Source of the DNA: an uncultured Alphaproteobacteria bacterium
Lineage (GTDB): Bacteria > Pseudomonadota > Alphaproteobacteria > Rhodobacterales > Rhodobacteraceae
DNA: 24,012 nt
Direction: 5' to 3'
Assembly: GCA_902580265.1 (NCBI GenBank)
Contig: CACHJY010000019.1
Location: 1-24,012 of the forward strand
Position numbers and translations under genes: made by a program
The notes under the pieces: generated by a model
What the model was told of the DNA's origin: nothing
Seen by the model: only the letters and a program-made list of their open reading frames with translations
The model's database searches: none
In this document: positions 1 through 7,286 of the stretch, piece after piece
Layout of the letters: each line of letters opens with the position of its first letter
How positions within the stretch are numbered: the first letter of the stretch is position 1

Positions 1-2517
1 TACATAAATAGAATATTGGAATACGCAAGACAAGGCTATAAAGAGATAACTTTTCCAACCTATGACACCGATTGGGACTCCGAAGCATATTTGACTGTAT
101 CGGGCCAAAACTCAAATAATTCCGTGAGAGTGACAGACAGATTTTTAAAAGCAGTAGAAGAAAATAAAGATTGGGAACTCTTAAAAAGAACAGATGGCAA
201 AGCACTTAAAAAGGTCAAAGCACGAGAACTATGGGATCAGATATCACACGCTGCATGGTCTTGCGCGGATCCGGGCATCCAATATCACGATACCATCAAT
301 GCATGGCATACTTGTCCGGAAGATGGGGATATACGAGCTTCTAATCCGTGTTCTGAATATATGTTTCTTGATGATACAGCATGCAATTTAGCGTCAATTA
401 ATCTTCTTAAGTATCTGAAAGAAGGAAAATTTGACCACAATAGTTTTATGCATTCGGTAGAACTATGGACTCTGAGTTTGGAGATTTCCGTTATGATGGC
501 ACAATTTCCTAGCAAGGAAATAGCAGAGGGATCTTTTGATTATAGAACCCTTGGGTTAGGTTATGCTAATCTTGGGGGTTTACTCATGAATATGGGGCTA
601 TCGTATGACAGTAAAAAAGGTAGGGCTATCTGCGGGGCGATAACTGCTTTAATGACAGGTACCTCTTATAAAACATCAGCAAAACTAGCTGGAGAGGTCG
701 GATCGTTCAAAAGATTTGCAAAAAATAAAGAACACATGCTGAGAGTTATAAAAAATCATAAGAGGGCAGCATTTGGCAAGGACAGTGGTTACGATAAGGT
801 GAATGTCAATCCGGTACCACTTGATACTAAGAATTGCCCAGACTCAAGTCTCGTTACTGTTGCTCAAGAGGAGTGGGCACAAGCATTATCTATTGGTGAA
901 AAGCATGGATTTCGAAACGCTCAGGTTTCCGTGATTGCACCTACTGGAACGATTGGTCTGATAATGGATTGTGATACAACAGGAATTGAGCCCGACTTTG
1001 CGCTGGTCAAGTTCAAGAAGCTTGCAGGAGGCGGATATTTCAAAATAATAAATCAATCGGTTCCTAACGCGCTGAAAGTACTTGGGTACGACCAGGAAAA
1101 AATAGACTCAATAGTTAACTATGCTGTTGGCAATGGCTCTTTAGAAAACTGCCCAAAAATAAATGCTACCTCGTTATTAGGACACGGGTTCTCCTCCAAA
1201 GAAATTGAAAAAATTGAAAAAGCTCTGCCAACTGCTTTTGATATTAAGTTTGTTTTCAACCAATGGACATTGGGGCAAGAATTTTGTCGAGATACTCTGG
1301 GAGTGCCGATGGACAAACTTAATGACCCGAGATTTAATCTATTAGCACACCTAGGCTTCACTAACGAAGATGTATCGCAAGCAAATGATTATGTTTGTGG
1401 AACAATGACTTTAGAAGGTGCTCCCCATCTTGACGAAGCACACCTACCAGTTTTTGATTGTGCAAACCCGTGTGGAAAGAAAGGGAAACGATATCTTTCA
1501 GTTGAGAGTCACATTTACATGATGGCTGCTGCACAATCATTTATTTCTGGGGCTATTTCAAAAACAATAAATATGCCAGGAGACGCATCTATAAAGGATT
1601 GTAAGGACGCCTACGAATTAAGCTGGTCCTTAGGGGTTAAGGCCAATGCGCTTTACAGAGATGGTTCAAAGCTTTCCCAACCTTTGTCGTCAGCACTAAT
1701 TGAAGATGAAGCTGATGAGTTGGAAGAAAATACAATCCAAGAAACCAACTCTCAAAAAGTGTTAGAACAGATTGTTTACAAAGAAATAGTAAAAGGGCGG
1801 TCAAAACTTCCTGAGAGACGGAAGGGATATACACAAAAAGCAGTTGTAGGAGGTCATAAAGTTTACCTTCGTACAGGAGAATATGGTGACGGAAAACTTG
1901 GGGAGATTTTCATAGACATGCATAAAGAAGGCGCTGCATTTAGAGCTATGATGAACAACTTCGCTATCGCGGTTTCGGTAGGTTTACAATACGGTGTACC
2001 TCTTGACGAATTCGTAGAGGCTTTTACATTCACTAGATTTGAACCTGCTGGGCTTGTACAAGGTAATGACACAATTAGAAATGCTACTTCAATTTTGGAT
2101 TATATTTTCAGAGAGTTGGCTATTTCCTATTTAGATAGAACAGATTTGGCTCATTCCATACCTGAAGACAATCTCGACACATTAGGTGAAAAAGTAGAGA
2201 CTAGTTATTCATCTAAAGATGTTGGTCCTGGAAAAACAGATGAGTCTCTTAAAATGATTAAAGAGCTCTCCAGTTCAGGCTATCTAAGAAAAAGGTTCCC
2301 TACGGTGAACGACAAGCGCCAAGAGAAAGTAGAAACTGCAGGCAAAGCAGCAGAGGTTAATGTAACTGAGTCTTTGCAAATTTCTGATCAAATAACGAAA
2401 GCTAAGATGCAAGGCTACGAAGGTGATCCATGCAATGAATGCGGTAATTTTACATTGGTTAGAAATGGTACCTGTTTAAAGTGCAACACATGCGGGAGCA
2501 CCTCTGGTTGCAGTTAA
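1..2517 (+). CDS. nrdJ: Class II (adenosylcobalamin-dependent) ribonucleoside-diphosphate reductase, 5' end missing
   Basis: Reduces ribonucleotides to deoxyribonucleotides with a cobalamin-generated thiyl radical, in the cytoplasm. The frame is open from the first base, so the true start lies upstream; the TTG at 16 is internal. About 838 codons are present of the roughly 1,200 usual for alphaproteobacterial NrdJ. NPCSEY (Cys codon 349-351) is the radical-site motif, with Asn, Cys and Glu catalytic. It is followed by CNLASINL, which carries the second redox cysteine. APTGTIG and [17 protein letters not shown] are further reductase-barrel signatures. The C terminus has the cysteine-rich tail typical of this family (CNECG, then [15 protein letters not shown]), thought to re-reduce the active site. 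The stop lies only 5 bases from the convergent ilvN stop. Identification is secure. Confidence 0.97.
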   Translation, partial: YINRILEYARQGYKEITFPTYDTDWDSEAYLTVSGQNSNNSVRVTDRFLKAVEENKDWELLKRTDGKALKKVKARELWDQISHAAWSCADPGIQYHDTINAWHTCPEDGDIRASNPCSEYMFLDDTACNLASINLLKYLKEGKFDHNSFMHSVELWTLSLEISVMMAQFPSKEIAEGSFDYRTLGLGYANLGGLLMNMGLSYDSKKGRAICGAITALMTGTSYKTSAKLAGEVGSFKRFAKNKEHMLRVIKNHKRAAFGKDSGYDKVNVNPVPLDTKNCPDSSLVTVAQEEWAQALSIGEKHGFRNAQVSVIAPTGTIGLIMDCDTTGIEPDFALVKFKKLAGGGYFKIINQSVPNALKVLGYDQEKIDSIVNYAVGNGSLENCPKINATSLLGHGFSSKEIEKIEKALPTAFDIKFVFNQWTLGQEFCRDTLGVPMDKLNDPRFNLLAHLGFTNEDVSQANDYVCGTMTLEGAPHLDEAHLPVFDCANPCGKKGKRYLSVESHIYMMAAAQSFISGAISKTINMPGDASIKDCKDAYELSWSLGVKANALYRDGSKLSQPLSSALIEDEADELEENTIQETNSQKVLEQIVYKEIVKGRSKLPERRKGYTQKAVVGGHKVYLRTGEYGDGKLGEIFIDMHKEGAAFRAMMNNFAIAVSVGLQYGVPLDEFVEAFTFTRFEPAGLVQGNDTIRNATSILDYIFRELAISYLDRTDLAHSIPEDNLDTLGEKVETSYSSKDVGPGKTDESLKMIKELSSSGYLRKRFPTVNDKRQEKVETAGKAAEVNVTESLQISDQITKAKMQGYEGDPCNECGNFTLVRNGTCLKCNTCGSTSGCS

Positions 2518-2522
2518 AAATG

Positions 2523-3089
2523 CTAGCTAGAATTGTCGCCTCTAAGTAACGCGACAATTCCTGTTCTGGCTATTTCTTTAAGACCTAAAGGAGCCATTAG
2601 CTGAGCAAATGCATCTATCTTTTCTGAAGTGCCTGTAAGCTCGAATGTAAAGCTTTTGAGAGTGCTGTCCACGACTTTTGCCCTAAAGACATCTGCAAGC
2701 CTCAAAGACTCCACTCGTTGATTACCATTCCCAACAACTTTAAATATTGCCAGCTCTCTTTGAACAGCTTTGCCTTTAAGGGTAAGATCTATCACCTCAT
2801 GCACTGGAACCATTCTGTTCAGTTGCGCTTTAATTTGGTTTACAACTTTAGGAGTTCCAGTTGTAACTATTGTAATTCTAGACCTATGTCCATTGGGATC
2901 CACCTCTGCCACAGTTAAGCTGTCAATGTTATAGCCTCTGCCAGAAAATAAGCCAATAACTCTTGCCAGAACACCAGATTCGTTATCCACAATAATCGAA
3001 AGAGTATGTGCAGCTTCATAGTCAAGATTAGGATCCCTGAGATTGTAAGCGCTTTGTTTATTTACACCTTTTTTTAATTTTAAAGACAT
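2523..3089 (-). CDS. ilvN: Acetolactate synthase small (regulatory) subunit
   Basis: Regulatory subunit of acetohydroxyacid synthase, the first common step of valine, leucine and isoleucine synthesis; it binds valine and activates the large subunit. The 188-residue length is normal for alphaproteobacteria. An N-terminal ACT domain (about residues 27-105) starts HTLSIIVDNESGVLARV and continues GLFSGRGYNIDSLTVAEVD, the usual effector-binding pattern. A second ACT-like half follows (LAIFKVV to LRGD). It lies 24 bases downstream of ilvB on the same strand, so the two should be co-transcribed. The last codons contain a perfect 10-bp inverted repeat that may end the transcript. Confidence 0.95.
   Translation of the reverse strand: MSLKLKKGVNKQSAYNLRDPNLDYEAAHTLSIIVDNESGVLARVIGLFSGRGYNIDSLTVAEVDPNGHRSRITIVTTGTPKVVNQIKAQLNRMVPVHEVIDLTLKGKAVQRELAIFKVVGNGNQRVESLRLADVFRAKVVDSTLKSFTFELTGTSEKIDAFAQLMAPLGLKEIARTGIVALLRGDNSS
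2530..2560 (-). terminator. Possible terminator hairpin inside the 3' end of ilvN
   Basis: A perfect 10-bp inverted repeat (GAATTGTCGC at 2530-2539, GCGACAATTC at 2551-2560) with an 11-base loop. Read on the minus strand, the stem is followed about ten bases later by five T (2521-2517 region). That would suit termination of the ilvBN message before it runs into nrdJ. The hairpin overlaps the last ilvN codons, and the distance to the T run is longer than usual, so this is tentative. The dyad could also limit read-through from nrdJ. Confidence 0.4.
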
Positions 3090-3113
3090 TTTTCTAAGCT
3101 CTTTCTATATTAT

Positions 3114-4875
3114 TTAGACCAATACAGCACCATCATCTGAGATAATGTTTTCTTCAGTTTGTTCCCCAAGTATCATTTCGTTATGAGCTTTTCCAGATGG
3201 AATCATAGGAAAACAATTTTCATGTTTTTCAACTAAGCAATCGAATATTACTGGGCCAGGATACTCAATCATTTCTCTGATGCTATCGTCTAGCCTAGCG
3301 GGATCTTCGCATCTTATGCCTTTTATCCCATATGCCTCTGCTAGCTTTACAAAATCAGGCAAAGCATCAGACCAGCTATGAGAGTATCTTTCTCCATGCA
3401 GTAGTTCCTGCCACTGTCTTACCATACCTAGTCTCTCATTATTTAGAATGAATTGTTTTACGGGTAATCGGTATTGTACCGCTGTTCCTAATTCCTGCAT
3501 GTTCATTAACCAACTCGCCTCTCCAGCGACATTTATAACAAGAGATTTTGGGTGGGCGGTTTGAATTCCTATGGATGCTGGAAACCCATACCCCATAGTT
3601 CCTAATCCTCCCGAAGTCATCCACCTATTAGGCTCTTCAAATCCCATAAATTGTGCAGCCCACATTTGGTGTTGACCAACTTCAGTCGATACAAATCGAT
3701 TGTAAGACTTAGTTAGCTTCTCCAATCTTTGAACTGCATATTGGGGCTTTATAACATTTGAAGAATTCTCGTAACCAAGCGATTTTACCCCTTTCCAATC
3801 ATTTATAGATTTCCACCAAGCGCTTAATTTTTTCTTATTTACTTTGGAACCTCTTTCCTTCCACCTAGCAATTAGAGTGCTTAATATATACGAAACATCA
3901 CCAATTAAAGGTGCCTCTACAGTTATGTTTTTATTTATCGAAGATGGATCAATGTCTATGTGAACCTTATATGACTTGGGACTAAAAGCATCAATTCTGC
4001 CTGTTATCCTGTCGTCGAAGCGAGCGCCAATACAAAGCATAAAGTCACAGTCGTGCATAGACATATTTGCTTCATAAGTCCCATGCATCCCTAACATTCC
4101 TAACCAGTTTTTTCCTGAAGCAGGATAACTGCCCAACCCCATTAGGGTAGAAGTTATGGGGAAATTTGTGCCAGCGACCAGATTTCTAAGTGAATTTACT
4201 GCAGATTGACCAGAGTTTATAACGCCACCTCCACTGTAAATTATTGGCCTTTCCGCAAGTTCTAATCTATTTACTGCTTCATCCAACATATTGAGATCAA
4301 TAGGGGGCTCTTTTTTAATAAAGTCCTTTTTAATTTCGTTTTTCTTAGTGTAGCTGCCAGAAGCAAACTGAACATCTTTTGGAACATCTACCAAAACAGG
4401 ACCAGGCCTACCACTACCAGCCACTTCAAAGGCTTTGTGTATTGTTTCGGCCAGTTTATTTGTATCTTTAACAAGCCAGTTATGTTTTGTACAGGGTCTA
4501 GTGATACCCACGGTATCTGCCTCCTGGAAAGCATCATTTCCTATCATAAAAGTTGGCACTTGACCACTAATTACCACTATTGGCACGCTGTCCATAAGGG
4601 CATCTGTAAGCCCTGTAACTGAATTTGTAGCACCAGGTCCAGAGGTAACAAAAACCACACCAATTTTTCCGGTGGATCTTGCGTACCCTTCTGCAGCATG
4701 AGTAGCTGCTTGCTCATGTCTAACAAGAATATGTTTGATTTTTTTTTGCTGAAATAGTTCGTCATAAATTGGCAGAATCGCCCCCCCCAGGATACCCAAA
4801 AACCGTATCCACACCCTGATCAATCAAAGCTTTTATTACTATCTCTGCGCCAGTAATTTTATTTGACTGTGTCAT
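3114..4875 (-). CDS. ilvB: Acetolactate synthase large (catalytic) subunit, interrupted by a +1 frameshift
   Basis: Thiamine-diphosphate enzyme that joins two pyruvates, or pyruvate and 2-oxobutyrate. The natural start is the ATG at 4873-4875 (protein begins MTQSNKITGAEIVIKALIDQ). That frame reads to FGYPGG at a run of eight G (plus-strand C8, 4781-4788), then hits a stop after 37 codons. Removing one G joins it to AILPIYDELFQ and gives one reading frame of 586 residues, the usual family length. The catalytic Glu (RHEQAATHAAEGYAR), the FVTSGPGATN motif and the C-terminal TPP domain (GLGTMGYGFPASIG) are intact. One odd feature: the Mg-binding GDxS Asp is Glu here (AGEAS, codon 3519-3521). The only open frame downstream of the run would need a TTG start at 4823 and lack the first strand, so that start is unlikely. 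The extra base may be a sequencing error. Confidence 0.93.
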
Positions 4876-5058
4876 ATTAAAGTCTCTTTGATTAAAAACG
4901 TTATTAGACTTTGACTGTAAGGCAATAGTTCTTATTTTTAAAGAGTTTATTTAAATTTTGATTTTGAACTTATCTAAAGTACCAATGTACCATCGTCTTG
5001 CACAAGAGATTGTAAAAGGTGGACTCAGATATATTTGAATTTTATATTTTTTATGTGC

Positions 5059-5087
5059 TTGATATTAATAAGTAACTAGGCTATATA
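5059..5087 (+). promoter_or_regulatory. Candidate sigma-70 type promoter for the TRAP operon
   Basis: TTGATA at 5059-5064 and TATATA at 5082-5087 are separated by exactly 17 bases. This would start transcription near 5094 and leave a leader of about 45 bases before the strong ribosome site GGAGG (5131-5135) of the binding-protein gene. The rest of the divergent gap to ilvB (4876-5058) is AT-rich. I see no convincing operator, leader peptide or riboswitch in it, and no clear ilvB promoter. Confidence 0.45.
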
Positions 5088-5139
5088 GGGAAGTTATTTG
5101 TATAGGTTATTTAGTTTAATAAACTTTGTTGGAGGAAAT

Positions 5140-6237
5140 ATGAAACGACGTGATTTTATTACAAAGGCGGGTCTTGGTACCGCCGCAGTTGCTGGCGCAG
5201 CATTAGCAGCACCAGCTGTAGCACAAGAGAGAAAAGTCTTAACATGTGTGTCAAGTTGGGGACGTGACTTTCCAGGTCTGGGCACTTCAGCTCAACGCTT
5301 AATGGAAAGAATTACGCAACTTTCTGAAGGCCGGCTCACAATGGAATATTTTGCCGGCGGTGAGAAAGTTGGTGCATTGGACGTGTTTGATGAGGTTGCT
5401 TCAGGTAACTCGTCATGCTACATCTCAGCCGACTACTACTACACAGGAAAACACCCAGGTCTTGCCTATTGGACTGCTGTACCATTTGGTATGACAAGCC
5501 CTGAATGGTGTGCATGGGTTAAGTTTGGCGGTGGTCAGGCGCTTTGGGATGAAGTATCCGGTGAATTTGGTCTAAAAGCGATTACTTGTGGTTCAACAGG
5601 AACACAGGCTGGCGGCTGGTTCAATAAAGAGATCAACAGTGCCGACGACCTCAAGGGACTTAAAATGCGTATACCAGGACTCGGTGGACAGGTTATCTCA
5701 AAGCTGGGAGGTACTACAGTTACTCTTCCAGGTAGCCAAATTTACGAAAACCTGGTTTCGGGCTCTATCGATGCATGCGAATGGGTTGGTCCTTACAATG
5801 ACTACTTCATGAAGTTTTATGAAGCAGCTAAATTCTACTACACAGGTGGAATGCATGAGCCTGGTGGAGGTCTTTCATTTGCTTTCAATGCAAGCTTGTG
5901 GGGAAGCTTTTCTGAATGGGAAAAAGCACTTATAACAGCTGCAGCTTTCGAAGAGCAAGCAGCTCAATACGAAGAAGGTCTAGCAAAGAATGGTGAGTAT
6001 TTAGGGAAGCTTATAAACGAGCAAGGTGTTGAAACCAAAGCATTTCCAGACGAAGTATGGGATTCTTTTGGAGAAGCTTCAGCAGAAGTCTTTGAAGAAG
6101 TTAGAGACCATAGTGCACTAGCTAAAAAGATAGATGATGCTTTCCAAAAAGCTCTCAGAGAAATTGGTGGAACGATGGCCAAATTTGAAGGTACATTCGT
6201 TAACCAAAGAAATAGAGTTTTAGGCTTAGAGGCTTAA
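5140..6237 (+). CDS. dctP: TRAP transporter substrate-binding protein, TakP-like, Tat-exported
   Basis: Periplasmic solute-binding component of a sodium-driven TRAP importer. The ATG at 5140 follows GGAGG by four bases and starts a clean twin-arginine signal peptide: MKRRDFITKAG, an alanine-rich hydrophobic stretch, and AVAQE as the cleavage region (about residue 29). An upstream in-frame ATG at 5098 has no ribosome site and would bury the signal. The mature part matches the TakP / mannitol-chloroaromatic branch: FAGGEKVGALDVFDEV, RIPGLGGQV and SGSIDACEWVGPYND. Gln156, Arg177 and Glu214-Trp215 lie where TakP contacts its 2-oxoacid and cation; this mapping is from memory of the family, not an alignment. 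It is followed by a hairpin and then both permease genes. The substrate cannot be read from sequence alone. Confidence 0.93.
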   Translation: MKRRDFITKAGLGTAAVAGAALAAPAVAQERKVLTCVSSWGRDFPGLGTSAQRLMERITQLSEGRLTMEYFAGGEKVGALDVFDEVASGNSSCYISADYYYTGKHPGLAYWTAVPFGMTSPEWCAWVKFGGGQALWDEVSGEFGLKAITCGSTGTQAGGWFNKEINSADDLKGLKMRIPGLGGQVISKLGGTTVTLPGSQIYENLVSGSIDACEWVGPYNDYFMKFYEAAKFYYTGGMHEPGGGLSFAFNASLWGSFSEWEKALITAAAFEEQAAQYEEGLAKNGEYLGKLINEQGVETKAFPDEVWDSFGEASAEVFEEVRDHSALAKKIDDAFQKALREIGGTMAKFEGTFVNQRNRVLGLEA

Positions 6238-6252
6238 GGCAAAATTTTTTAT

Positions 6253-6283
6253 AATTGGCGAATAACTCTGTTATTCGCCAATT
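6253..6283 (+). terminator. Intercistronic hairpin between the TRAP binding protein and permease genes
   Basis: A perfect 14-bp stem (AATTGGCGAATAAC at 6253-6266 with GTTATTCGCCAATT at 6270-6283) and a three-base TCT loop, preceded by an A/T run and followed by TTGATTT. It lies in the 62-base gap inside the operon. It can act as a partial terminator or as a 3' stabiliser of the binding-protein message, either of which would give more binding protein than permease. Confidence 0.7.
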
Positions 6284-6299
6284 TTGATTTGGATGTTAC

Positions 6300-7286
6300 A
6301 TGAGTGAAGCAGCCGTTAAAAGACAGGTGGTAGAAGGGGTATGGAAACGGTACCTTGGTTGGATTACTATCTCTCTGTTGGTGGCTTTTTTAGTGAATAA
6401 CTTTTTGAATATATATTTTGGTTTTGAAGGTGCGTCTACACTTTTTAAGTCCCTTTCAGGAACCGCGATGATTTCTCTATTAGTGTATATCGTGTCTGTA
6501 ATTGTAGCAGTTTGGCAGGTTAACAGAACTCTGAATGAAGGTTATAGACAACAGGCCAATAGTCTTCATAATTTTAATGTATATTTTTTAAGAGGCTGCT
6601 TTTTTGCTGTTCTTTTTATTGGATGTGTTGACTTCACACTTGCTTTGCTTAGGTCAGTTGATGTTTTAAAATTTCTTGTCAGCGACCCAGTTGCTAGAGC
6701 GTTGGGGCTTGGAAATGTCGTTGGACCTTATATCCATGTACCGCTTATAATTCTAGGTTTCATTGTTGCACGTTTTTCTCGGACCCTCGGTTGGACATGG
6801 TTAGCTCTTTTGATTGTATTCGCCGAACTAATTATAGTTATATCCAGGTACCTATTTTCTTATGAACAGTCATTTATGGCTGATTTAGTTCGATATTGGT
6901 ATGCCGCATTGTTTTTATTCGCGTCTGCTTACACTCTCTATGAAGAGGGGCATGTAAGAGTTGATGTGATATACGCTGGACTTAGCGATAAGGTTAAAGC
7001 ATATGTGAACGCATGGGGGTCGTATTTGTTGGGTGTGCTGACGATGATAGTAGTTGTTCTGATCGGCTTTAATGGCAAGACTTCAATTATAAATTCGCCA
7101 TTATTGGTTTTTGAAATAACCAACCAAGGAATAAACGGAATGTTTATAAAATATCAGATGGCAATGTTTCTTGGTATATTCGGTGCTACAATGTTGGTAC
7201 AATTTGTTGTTCAGTTTTTTGAAAGTCTTGCCGATATTTATGAGGAACCAGGAAAACGTGATACATCAATACAGTTAGGGCATTAA
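6300..7286 (+). CDS. dctQ: TRAP transporter small permease (DctQ family), enlarged
   Basis: Inner-membrane subunit that pairs with the large permease. The C-terminal half carries the family signature YEEGHVRVDVIYAGLS followed by further membrane segments. The protein is 328 residues, well above the roughly 160-220 of ordinary DctQ proteins with four membrane helices. I count about eight hydrophobic segments: near 20-42, 52-72, 96-118, 141-160, 164-188, 195-213, 236-262 and 284-306. The first four lie upstream of the conserved DctQ part and look like an added N-terminal membrane domain. The last codon is directly followed by the ATG of dctM, so the two are translated together. The start ATG has no strong ribosome site, but no better start is nearby. 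Confidence 0.88.
   Translation: MSEAAVKRQVVEGVWKRYLGWITISLLVAFLVNNFLNIYFGFEGASTLFKSLSGTAMISLLVYIVSVIVAVWQVNRTLNEGYRQQANSLHNFNVYFLRGCFFAVLFIGCVDFTLALLRSVDVLKFLVSDPVARALGLGNVVGPYIHVPLIILGFIVARFSRTLGWTWLALLIVFAELIIVISRYLFSYEQSFMADLVRYWYAALFLFASAYTLYEEGHVRVDVIYAGLSDKVKAYVNAWGSYLLGVLTMIVVVLIGFNGKTSIINSPLLVFEITNQGINGMFIKYQMAMFLGIFGATMLVQFVVQFFESLADIYEEPGKRDTSIQLGH

Noticed and set aside
4823..4823. TTG at 4823 as the start of ilvB.
   Set aside because: It gives a protein that begins in the wrong frame for the conserved first strand. The upstream ATG at 4875 plus a one-base correction restores the family N terminus exactly.
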